Assembly (NCBI RefSeq): GCF_030247185.1
Contig: NC_080571.1
Location: 210,982,880-211,046,879, forward strand
Reading direction: 5' to 3'
DNA length: 64,000 bases
Source of the DNA: Malaya genurostris
Taxonomy: Eukaryota > Arthropoda > Insecta > Diptera > Culicidae
The notes beneath the pieces are model-generated. The model saw only the letters and a list, made by a program, of their open reading frames with translations. It had not been told where the DNA came from and did not search any database. This document shows positions 56,291 to 64,000 of the stretch, in pieces; the first letter of the stretch is position 1; each line of letters opens with the position of its first letter. The translations under genes were made by a program, and so were the position numbers.

Positions 56291-57691
56291 AGACAAAAAG
56301 AAAAAAATTGTGACACGTATGTTTTATATGATGATGGAAACATAAATCTGACTGAAGGCCGTAATTAGGAGAATTTGACTTTGTAAACAGTCCAGTTCAC
56401 CTAATTACCGCCTAATTGCGTCGAAACCCAAATATATCAGTGGAAGAGGCTCCAAAGAACGAACTCTCTTTCTCCTACCTCTTATATTGATAGACCGTAA
56501 CTACTGACTATATTGGGATGATTTGTTTTAAGTTTTTTTAAGAACTAGTTTTAAAATTTTCATCACTGTCAAGGAGGACAGATATATGAATGAAACTGCG
56601 GAAATATAAAAAAAATGTTCGACTAAAGTATCGATGAAGGTTTTTCTAGATAGATCCTCAACCAAATAAGGTTTGGCTAAAGTGATGTACTTTTTCACGA
56701 TATAAAAACTACTATAATTCTGTATTTCTGAATATGATTTCCAAAATTCCATTGAAGGAAACTTTTCATTATGAAGAATGACTGGCAAATAAAACTTATT
56801 TCAACTGATAAAAAAGGTTGTGTTACAAGCAATGGGCTCCAGCTACAAACGTTTTATTTTTCTGTTCGGTGTGACGACTCAATGTTATTATCATGTGCAA
56901 AAATGTGATCGCTACTGGCCAGAAGCACCATACGGTTCTTCCTTGTATGTGTGTATGTGTGTATTCGTTCGGATGAACGAATCATTATATTAAGCGAAGC
57001 GTCAGCATCGGAATCATCGAACGATGACGTTATCTCCATCGGTGCCGGTGTCTACCTCGTCGCGTCCTTTCACTAGGATCCTTTCGTCCGTCCATGCGTA
57101 GAGCACATCACATCATATCGTATCCCATTTCGAAACAATATTCTAGCTATTTGACCCCCCATAATTAACTAAACGCTTACATTTAACCATCTCCCACAAC
57201 TCGAACCATGTAGCGGACCAGACACAACGGTGAAAATGGCGACGCCAATGCAGGTTCAGGCTGTACACTGATGCTGGTTCCACTCCAGCCAGCTGGAAGA
57301 TGATTCGGTTGCAGCCGCACCGTACCGTGCTAAAGTCCTACGACAATCCTTGCATGATATTCCGCCCTATCCACACCAACGGATGAGTAACGAAGGCAGC
57401 ACACGATACATTCTGCTACAACCAGCTGGAAAAATGATCAGTTACTCTTCACGTACCTTACTTAGTCCTACATGGGTGTTTGCTTCAGTTTCTGGCTGAT
57501 GGCCAGCAAGGCTTTTCAACCGAGATGGACACGGTAAAATCTAGTTTGCTGTCCATTAAATCAATGAAGGTGATAAAATAGTTTTTATGTACATTTTCTG
57601 CAAACTATTAGATGAAAATTTTAAGCTCATCCGTTCGTTAGCTTGTGGTTCTGCCACGCAAGAAAAAAAATCGGGTTTCTTCACATTTCAT
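56291..57691. other. Unassigned gap, GC-richer at 56.9-57.5 kb
   Basis: From about 57270 to 57500 one plus-strand frame is open for roughly 77 codons (QLEDDSVAAAPYRAKVL, PPYPHQRMSNEGSTRYILLQ) without an upstream ATG. It could be an exon of an unknown gene or chance. A TG/CA run (GTATGTGTGTATGTGTGTAT) lies near 56945. Confidence 0.25.
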
Positions 57692-57900
57692 GGCCCGGGT
57701 TGGCAGTTCAATGCATAGGGCACCGGTCTTTCAAACCAGTTGTCGTATGTTCGAGCCCTGACCTGGAAGGATTCGTAGTGTCAGTAGAATCATAGCACCA
57801 GCCATGCAATGGTTTTGTACACTCTGAATCGACTGCGAAGTCTGTTGAAACAGAAGGTCAAATTCCGCTACAGGAATGTAATACCAAGGCTTTGCTTTTT
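57692..57900 (+). mobile_element. tRNA-derived SINE, near full length
   Basis: The head GGTTGGCAGTTCAATGCATA has an A-box-like segment (about 57699-57713). The B box GTTCGAGCCC (57749-57758) follows at tRNA spacing, then GGAAGGATTCGTAGTGTCAG and a body to CCAAGGCTTTGCTTTTT. The body is shared with 28156-28276, the head with 59366-59452 in reverse. The SINE end lies directly against palindromic copy 4. Confidence 0.82.
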
Positions 57901-57904
57901 CTTC

Positions 57905-58113
57905 ACGTTTCGCCTTCGGCTCATAAGTGCTTAAAGCTTCAGATTAAACTGCCATCTCCGCCTAACAGTTCAATTTGAACAGCTAAGCAGAGGCAAAGTT
58001 TACATTGTTTATGTAACGACTTTTTGGATATCGCGTCTGCTTAGCGGTTCAATTTGAACTGTTAGGCGGAGACGGCAGTTGAATTTGAAGCTGATGAACC
58101 GAAGGCGAAACGT
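57905..58113. mobile_element. Palindromic element, copy 4 (209 bp)
   Basis: The ends ACGTTTCGCCTTCGGCTCAT and ATGAACCGAAGGCGAAACGT are inverted. The arms extend inward through ACTGCC..CTCCGCCTAACAGTTCAA and TTTGAAC.GCTAAGCAGA for about 90 bp with several mismatches. The centre (about 57982-58033) is AT-rich. This long form explains the loop sequence of copy 1. Confidence 0.82.
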
Positions 58114-58549
58114 AGTGCTTTTTTGTAAAAACCAAAAACTCCTTAATGATCAAAATAAATTGATTTAGTACTGAGAAATTATTGCGATTTGCAGAGTAAA
58201 TCAAACTTGACAGCATTTCTTTTTCCATATGAAGCAAGCTGCATACTGACCAATATACACACACACACACTTAAAGAACGCCACAATCCTACAAAGCTTT
58301 ATTTTTTAAGGGGCCATTGTTGCATGACGCAAAAGCAATTTTCTTCGTTGTCGTTGAGCGAAAATTCAAACAAAAAATATCAGTTTGTTTGGTTCGTCTC
58401 TCTAAAAAAACGTGCTCAATCCACCATGAAGTGAGATGATACCTTTTTACATCAATCCGCTTGTATTTTTTGCATGAATATTCTTTGGTGTTTTAGTTTT
58501 CAAGACTCTATTCTAGTGACCGTCGTTTTAAGCGGCAATTTGAGATTCT
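58114..58549. other. AT-rich gap
   Basis: Short (AC)n at 58257-58270. No gene. Confidence 0.45.
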
Positions 58550-58920
58550 AACCAGTTATTACCCTGTAATGTCGAAACTGCAAATCGGATCGAATTTGAA
58601 TCTCAACGTATGACAATCCTTTGAACATTCCATGATAAGTTGAAGTAAGTTCCACTTTAGAGTTTTTCGTCATTGTTTGCGGTAATTCCCGAGCTGTATT
58701 TAGGAACCAGCATAACCCAAAACAATTCGTATGACCATAAATTAATATGACGAATAAATTGCAATAGTTTGAAGCTTTTTTGGATTGTTATTTTCTATAT
58801 CGGTTTGAATTTTAAAAACTCATCACTCTGTCATTCCAGAATCGGAAGTCAGAATTGGAATAAAAATTTATTATTTTGTATGGGACCATGAATCCTTAAA
58901 TTTGAATTTTTGTTTTTGAA
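58550..58920 (+). repeat. Degenerate 159-bp-unit repeat
   Basis: TTACCCTGTAATGTCGAAAC with AAATCGGATCGAATTTGAAT, and CCAGAATCGGAAGTCAGAAT with GTATGGGACCATGAATCCTT, are recognisable remnants of the family at 11473-12083. Confidence 0.5.
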
Positions 58921-59365
58921 ATTCGAGTTGGCCTTTTTTGAGAAAACGTTGGAAAGAGCAAGGATGCAGAAATACATAGAAATTTAGAAAAAGATGAATA
59001 AAAATAAGAAACAATTCCGAATATAACAGTACAAAACGTTATGAAAGTGTGAAGTAAAAGTGTCAAGATTTTTACCAAACAGCTTCTTAAAATTGATCGA
59101 ACGTATGCCATTGGTGCATAAAGCATGTTATTAAACTCCCATGAAAAGTTTCACCTAAATCATGAGAGTTTATAGTGAATTAACTGTGTCGCAATGATTT
59201 CGTGGTCACCCTGTACTTTGAATAGCTGAATCTGGCTATGTATGGCGAACCTAGCAAAGTTATTACATTAATTTTGTGGAATTTGATCATGCTGTTTCAA
59301 TTTTAATAAACATCGCAGCTAATTCTGAACGTACAGTACAGTGCTACGAGACTATTAACACTAAA
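58921..59365. other. AT-rich gap
   Basis: Nothing recognised. Confidence 0.45.
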
Positions 59366-59452
59366 TACCCTTCCGAGCCGGGCTCAAACACACGACAACT
59401 AACTGGTAAGACCAGCGCCTATGCACTCAACTGTCAACCCAGTACAAGGCCA
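59366..59452 (-). mobile_element. SINE head fragment, minus strand
   Basis: In reverse: GGGTTGACAGTTGAGTGCAT, AGGCGCTGGTCTTACCAGTT, GTTTGAGCCCGGCTCGGAAG. This matches the tRNA-like head of the SINE at 57692, with the B box changed by one base. The body is absent. Confidence 0.7.
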
Positions 59453-59519
59453 ACATAAATGTTGTCACAGGATTGAGAAGATCCCGGAAATGGTGACAAA
59501 ATTTTTGTTAGTATATATT

Positions 59520-59870
59520 CACACAGGTTTCTCTGGAATGAGTATTTGCGATCAAATATCTGCGAACAGCTCCGTACGAAATATTTAAACCTTTTTGGTC
59601 AATTTTTATGCACCTTCGCGCAACGTTGATGTCGGCTTCTCAAAAAACAGGTCAAAAATCACATTTTCGTCTTTTTCCGACAATACACCGACAGAACCAC
59701 TATTTGAAAAGTCGTCAAAATTTTTAACCTCTTTAAAACGATTCACCCACTTCCTCACAAACTGTTTCGAATTTTGCATGTTTTTCGTCGCGGCAGTTTG
59801 GGTCCAAAACGACCTTTCGGGTGCGAGCACTCAAAACAGCTTCAAAGCGTGAAACGTACGCGGCACTCAT
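59520..59870 (-). pseudogene. Tc1/mariner-type transposase N-terminus, decayed
   Basis: On the minus strand from ATG 59869: MSAAYVSRFEAVLSARTRK, then with a frameshift FVRKWVNRFKEVKNFDDF (HTH), GSVGVLSEKDENVIFDLFFE, KPTSTLREGA, a stop, and QKGLNISYGAVRRYLIAN as a second HTH near 59550. The paired HTH layout fits the IS630/Tc1/mariner superfamily. The catalytic domain is absent. The 85-codon plus frame opposite is a shadow. Confidence 0.65.
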
Positions 59871-60570
59871 TTTGAAAAAATGCTGAGATCGAATTCTAAA
59901 CAATAGTCAGCTGATTTATTCTCGTATTTCATGAAGAACACTACTGCCCTGTGTGGTCAAAAATAATCACACCATTCCACTTAACCGATCACGAGTAATC
60001 ATGACCTCGATGTAACAGACTGTATTTTAAAGCATATTCATTCTAAATTGGGGATCAACTCGAAAATTTATTATTATTTTAGAAAATTTAGAATTAAAAT
60101 TCATCCATGTCGAATACAAAATATTAAAAATTTCTTAAACTTAAATTAAACAAAAGATTTAAAGGAAATTGGAAGGATTCGTAGTGTCAGTTCACATTTA
60201 CCATGTGAGCATTTAGGGCAGGGAGCATCAGAGCATCATCATACGAATTGAGGACTGGACAAAGGATCGTGGATAGCCAGCACGAGTCACTTAAAGAAAC
60301 TTGTTTCCTTCTAAAGGTCTGATATGAGTTTGACACGCCCTTTTCAATCTAACTATCAGGCGGGTTATAGCACGTATAGCGAAGTTATTGATCGCTAAGC
60401 TGAATGTTATTGTTGGAAGAGAGTCTTGCATTTCCGGGACATACGCGTGTCTTCGGCTTACGGATCCACTCAAATCTTTTTGTCTTCCCTTCAGCAACTA
60501 CAATAATGTGAAGGCTACGGTAAGTCTACCCACATTCCTTGGTAAATCCTGGCACATATCGATAGTCCCA
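59871..60570. other. AT-rich gap
   Basis: Contains a 21-bp match (60171-60191, GGAAGGATTCGTAGTGTCAG) to the SINE body junction. The frames at 60291-60497 and 60388-60669 overlap on opposite strands and have no motif. Confidence 0.4.
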
Positions 60571-60798
60571 CTACAAAAGGGCCTAACTGCAAATGAGAGC
60601 CTCTCTTTGTTAACTTTGCTCTTTTGGATCATTACGGAGCCAATACTGAAATTTATTGAAAGTTTCTAATATAATTCGAAAGCTTGTGGTTTTACCTTGG
60701 AAGAGTAAAGCGTCAAATATAAAATCAATTACCGAATCGTGTTTGAAAAAGACAAACAAAGAGAGAAACTGTCATTTGAAGCTAGGCCCTTTTTTCGT
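60571..60798. mobile_element. Tc1/mariner-type MITE, copy 2
   Basis: CTACAAAAGGGCCTAACTGC at the left and the inverse of CGAAAAAAGGGCCTAGCTTC at the right, with GAGAAACTGTCATTTG near the right end. This matches the ends of 24490-24717 with more substitutions. It has almost the same length (228 bp). Confidence 0.75.
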
Positions 60799-61539
60799 GG
60801 GAATTTCTATATATATTAAGATTTAAACATTTGTTTATAAAATCTTAAGGTGATAATTTTTTGAAATTTTGCAGTCATTTCCTTGCACTGAGTACACAGA
60901 ACAATACATGGTGCGCTATCTAGACAAGACCTATTTAAATGTTCAATAACACCATTTTGCAGCCGATTTTGGAAAATGAACAAGATTTATTCAGAGTATA
61001 CAATGCCATTAGACACACAAAAAGCGGCCATTTTTGTGCATATTTTATTGCATTTGACAACATTTCTTGCGTAATAGCAGAAATATACGAGGTTTGTTCA
61101 AAAGTATCGTGAGTATTGGTACACTCAGAAAAATATTACAGTAACCGCAACCTGTTCCTCATGGTCATTTGAACTATGCACTCAAATAATAGTAACGACC
61201 ACGATATCAGATTATTTACCATCTGTATTGTAATAAGCACTAGAACAAAAAATCTACTACTTGGCTATACTATTTCTCTTTGTGACTCTTCTGGCATGGT
61301 AATTCTGACAATCATTGAAATAAGAACAAAAAATTCCGAATAAGAACAAAAAAACGACAATTACAAGTAAGGTGAAATTGAACTTTCAACTACCATAAAG
61401 TTGAGAAGTGATATAGTTATGACTACCATGTAAGTAAGTTCTTCTTCAGAATATAGAAATGTTACCATGAATAAACATAGAGTTGTTGGATAGAGATTGT
61501 CAAGGTTGCACTATACATATTGTTCATATCAACATAATT
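60799..61539. other. AT-rich gap with a solo mariner end
   Basis: CGAGGTTTGTTCAAAAGTAT at 61088, preceded by TA, resembles the terminal repeat of the mariner at 48137. No partner end was seen downstream. The remainder is unassigned. Confidence 0.45.
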
Positions 61540-61833
61540 TATGTCAGTCGGTGTTGAACAGTCGTTCGCACCGCACGCGTATAGCTCTTGGCTCCTGGAA
61601 TTTTTTTTTCTGGCTACCTAGAGTTTCATTGATTCAAGGCTTCAGTCTTTTTCAAGGCTACCTGAATCACTAACTAAGTGATACAAAGAGTGATATTAGA
61701 GTGACTAAGTGATACAAAGAGTGATATTAGAGTGACTAAGAAATTAATCAGCCTTTTTTAAGGCTAGCTAGGAGTCTAATCGAAGACTAATTTAGCCTAG
61801 TTAATTTAATTTAAAATTTCATTAATTTCAAAA
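61540..61833 (+). promoter_or_regulatory. Juan-type 5' UTR with internal promoter and tandem repeat
   Basis: The start is inferred from the TCAGTCGG initiator-like motif. A 31-bp tandem repeat (CTAAGTGATACAAAGAGTGA...) is present 2.2 times at 61674-61740. The leader precedes ORF1 without a gap. Promoter activity is inferred from what is known of Jockey-clade elements. Confidence 0.5.
61674..61740. repeat. 31-bp tandem repeat in the Juan-type 5' UTR
   Basis: CTAAG begins at 61674, 61705 and 61736; the two full units are identical by eye. Confidence 0.92.
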
Positions 61834-63324
61834 ATGCCTGCGTCCAACCGGAAAGGCAACAAACCTAAGGCTAAAAATAATTCAATACGGAATAAATCAC
61901 AATCCGTTATTCAACATTTTTCTAATAACATTCACGATCTTATAGAATCTGAATGTAAAAATAAAAGACAACGGACGGATTTCCCTTCCGTTGATCCTAT
62001 GCCGTCTAACAATATTTACGAGATTCTTCCTGAATCCGATTGTAGCGACATAGAAGAAAATTCTTCAAAAATTCCCAAAATGGACGCTTGTCGTTCTGGG
62101 AAGAAACATCAATCTATGCCACCAGTGACGGTGATGATTTCCGACTTCAAAGCATTCCGTACTGAGCTTTCTACTTTTCTCCCGGAAGTAAAAGTCTCAT
62201 TTCAAATCGGACGAAGAGGAGAATGTCGAGTCTTGGTGGATGGATTGGAAGATTACGAACGTCTTATTCGATATTTGTCCGAGAAACTTCATAAATTTTA
62301 TTCATATGATATAAAATCAGACAGACCCTTCAAGGCTGTCTTGAAAGGATTATCAAATGATCAAAGTATTGATGAAATTAAAAATGAACTAAAAGAATTG
62401 CTTGGTTTTGCCCCTTCCCAAGTAATACTTATGAAAAAAAGAGCGAATGGTACTTCTAAACCACGCTCTGGAATTTCCCATGAACTTTACCTAATACATT
62501 TCAATCGAAGTGATGTAAACAATTTGAAAACTTTAGAAAAAGTACGTTTCATTTCCCACATTAAAATTCATTGGGAACATTATAAACGGCATAATCGTAT
62601 TGCTAACTTAACGCAATGTCGTCGTTGCCAAGGCTTCGGTCATGGAACCAAAAATTGTCATATGGATATACGGTGTTTGAATTGTGGTAAATCGCATTCG
62701 AAAGACGTTTGTCCAATGAATGAAACCACTGATAAATTTTCATGTTCAAATTGCAATGGAAATCATAAATCCAATTATTTGAAATGTCCTGTCAGGGAAA
62801 AAATTTTAAACGCTCGTTCGCTTAGACAACAAGTCAAATCAACGACCTTAAATTTACAGAATATACCTGAAAATTCTTCTAAGGCACCTGCCAATTCGTC
62901 TTCTAACGAAAACAATTTATTGACAGGTAGATCGACCTCGTCATCATCTTCTTCTAATGTCAGTTATGCTGGTATATTAGGTAGAAATCTATCTCCTATT
63001 TCTTCTAACGTAAATAATCAAAACACAGGACCGCCTTGCAGTTCTTCTTCTAACGAAAACAATTTATTAATAGGTAGACCGGCCAAATCATCTTCTTCTA
63101 ATGGCAGTCTACCTACAAATATTCCTTCAATGCCATTCGCTTCTTTAAATGAAGTCGATTTAGGCGATATAACTGAAAATAAAATGATCTACCTACAAGA
63201 TCAACTTTTTCAAATGATCATCCAAATGAATTCGACTTCATCACTTTTTGAAGCATCTCAGATCGGATGGAAATTTGCAAATAATATTATAATGAATTTA
63301 AAATTTAACAGTGATGTTAAATAA
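61834..63324 (+). CDS. Juan-type ORF1 (Gag-like), 496 aa
   Basis: A nucleic-acid-binding Gag-like protein that packages the element RNA. A basic N-terminus (residues 1-30) leads to a central conserved region (about 95-250; VMISDFKAFRTELSTFLPE, PFKAVLKGLSNDQSIDEI, RFISHIKIHWEHYKR). Three zinc knuckles follow: C262-C265-H270-C275, C281-C284-H288-C293 and C304-C307-H311-C318. The last has six residues between H and C. The serine/asparagine-rich tail (345-425) contains a duplicated SSNENNLL.GR unit. No damage seen. The start is the first ATG after the leader, with an AAAATG context. Its stop overlaps the start of ORF2. Confidence 0.92.
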   Translation: MPASNRKGNKPKAKNNSIRNKSQSVIQHFSNNIHDLIESECKNKRQRTDFPSVDPMPSNNIYEILPESDCSDIEENSSKIPKMDACRSGKKHQSMPPVTVMISDFKAFRTELSTFLPEVKVSFQIGRRGECRVLVDGLEDYERLIRYLSEKLHKFYSYDIKSDRPFKAVLKGLSNDQSIDEIKNELKELLGFAPSQVILMKKRANGTSKPRSGISHELYLIHFNRSDVNNLKTLEKVRFISHIKIHWEHYKRHNRIANLTQCRRCQGFGHGTKNCHMDIRCLNCGKSHSKDVCPMNETTDKFSCSNCNGNHKSNYLKCPVREKILNARSLRQQVKSTTLNLQNIPENSSKAPANSSSNENNLLTGRSTSSSSSSNVSYAGILGRNLSPISSNVNNQNTGPPCSSSSNENNLLIGRPAKSSSSNGSLPTNIPSMPFASLNEVDLGDITENKMIYLQDQLFQMIIQMNSTSSLFEASQIGWKFANNIIMNLKFNSDVK

Positions 63325-64000
63325 TTATTTGAATATTTTAAATTGGAATGCTCGATCTTTGAAATCGAGTGAAGATGAATTTTATAATTTTCTCAAAGTT
63401 CACAAAATTCATATTGCCATTGTGACAGAAACTTTTCTTAAACCAAATGTAAAATTGAAAAGTAATCCACATTATGTGGTTCATCGATTTGACAGGTTTA
63501 CTGGAATTGGTGGTGGAGTTGCCATTTTTGTCCAACGGCAAATTAAACATCGAATTTTACCTTCTTTCAATACTAAAGTTATTGAAAGCTTGGGAATCGA
63601 AGTTGAAACCATTCATGGAATTTATTTCATCGCTGGAGCATATTTGCCATTCCAATGCACCGGCGAACAATTAAATTTCTTTAAAGGCGATTTGCAAAAA
63701 CTTACAAGATATCGATCGAAATTTTTCCTAATAGGGGACTTAAATGCTAAGCATGTCCAGTGGAATTGTAGGCAAAATAACAGTAATGGTAAAATACTTC
63801 ATAATCAACTCTCAGCTGGTTACTTTACAGTTCTTCATCCCAGTAATCCTACTTGTTTCTCTTCCGTGAAAAACCCGTCTACAATTGATCTGGTTCTAAC
63901 AGATCAAAGTCACATTTGTAGTGAACCGATTACTCATGCTGATTTTGACTCAGATCATCTTCCTGTAACATTCAGACTTTCCAACGAAGCTATAATTAAT
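63314..64000 (+). CDS. Juan-type ORF2, AP-endonuclease domain (partial)
   Basis: The frame starts at ATG 63314-63316, overlapping the last 11 nt of ORF1 in another phase, and stays open for 229 codons to the window edge. Endonuclease motifs: LNWNARSL (10-16), VTETFL with Glu39, IGDLNAKHVQW with Asp142 and Asn144, STIDLVLTD with Asp192, and DSDHLPVTF with Asp213 or Asp214 and His215 region. The RT domain must lie beyond the window. Translation probably uses termination-reinitiation at the ATG/TAA overlap; this is inference. Confidence 0.9.
   Translation, partial: MLNNYLNILNWNARSLKSSEDEFYNFLKVHKIHIAIVTETFLKPNVKLKSNPHYVVHRFDRFTGIGGGVAIFVQRQIKHRILPSFNTKVIESLGIEVETIHGIYFIAGAYLPFQCTGEQLNFFKGDLQKLTRYRSKFFLIGDLNAKHVQWNCRQNNSNGKILHNQLSAGYFTVLHPSNPTCFSSVKNPSTIDLVLTDQSHICSEPITHADFDSDHLPVTFRLSNEAIIN

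Larger units (their letters stand above)
61540..64000 (+). mobile_element. Juan-type (Jockey clade) retrotransposon, 5' half, apparently intact
   Basis: A 5' UTR, a complete ORF1 and an open ORF2 that runs off the window. Jockey-clade elements carry an internal promoter at the 5' end; TCAGTCGG at about 61544 is an arthropod initiator-like sequence and a plausible start. No stop or frameshift is seen in 721 codons across both ORFs. The 3' end, poly(A) or tail and target duplication lie outside the window. Confidence 0.85.

Noticed and set aside
57271..57500. 77-codon open stretch without ATG
   Set aside because: Possible exon, but no convincing splice sites or homology that I can recognise.
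57699..57758. Functional tRNA gene
   Set aside because: Pol III boxes are present but the cloverleaf stems are not; the sequence recurs as a SINE.
60171..60191. Further SINE copy
   Set aside because: Only 21 bp match; too short to call as an element.
1..64000. Endogenous viral sequences
   Set aside because: No frame showed recognisable viral polymerase, capsid or glycoprotein motifs; the RT and endonuclease domains seen are of non-LTR retrotransposon type.

Overview
The window looks like repeat-dense, AT-rich intergenic or intronic DNA from an insect, most likely a culicine mosquito. The evidence is a Juan-type (Jockey clade) non-LTR retrotransposon, RTE and jockey-like elements, many mariner relatives, tRNA-derived SINEs, and a dispersed repeat ending in a GCCTTTC...GAAAGGC hairpin that I associate with Aedes-type genomes. 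The species cannot be named. I found no convincing host protein-coding gene, no rRNA or functional tRNA gene, no CRISPR array and no recognisable endogenous virus.

Layout. 1.9-5.3 kb: an RTE retrotransposon whose 5' half is inverted relative to its 3' half (a twin-priming structure). 5.5-6.2 and 8.7-9.1 kb: two non-autonomous elements with 8-bp target duplications (hAT-like). 7.5 kb: a tRNA-type SINE. 11.5-12.1 kb: a tandem/dispersed repeat. 12.4 kb: the first of four members of a palindromic family, beside a decayed mariner. 18.6-19.6 kb: the 3' part of a jockey-like element. 21.4-23.3 kb: a foldback element with RTE sequence in its loop, followed by a mariner whose two ends are 216-bp inverted copies of its 5' end (23.4-24.3 kb). 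24.5 and 60.6 kb: one MITE family. 27.4-30.2 kb: a palindromic element, a SINE fragment, a deleted mariner and a TA-flanked MITE. 37.9-39.7 kb: a Juan-like ORF2 relic. 42.2-47.5 kb: two direct copies of an unclassified 1.2-kb element with terminal inverted repeats, separated by an in-frame-deleted mariner, old repeats and another mariner relic. 47.6-50.5 kb: a jockey-like element interrupted by a mariner. 50.5-51.1 kb: a second jockey fragment, then a Mos1-like mariner fragment interrupted by a small MITE. 55.3 and 57.9 kb: two more palindromic elements. 59.5-59.9 kb: a Tc1/mariner-type N-terminal fragment. 61.5-64.0 kb: the apparently intact 5' half of a Juan-type retrotransposon (5' UTR, complete ORF1, start of ORF2) running off the window.

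How the parts relate. RTE, jockey-like and Juan elements are sources of target-primed reverse transcription that could mobilise the SINEs. Every mariner copy lacks or has altered at least one expected catalytic aspartate, so the DNA transposons here appear non-autonomous. The only element with no visible damage is the Juan-type copy at the right edge. The strongest candidates for something undescribed are the palindromic family (two members with 30-nt loops, one with perfect 49-bp arms), the paired 1.2-kb elements sharing a conserved internal block, and the mariner derivatives.
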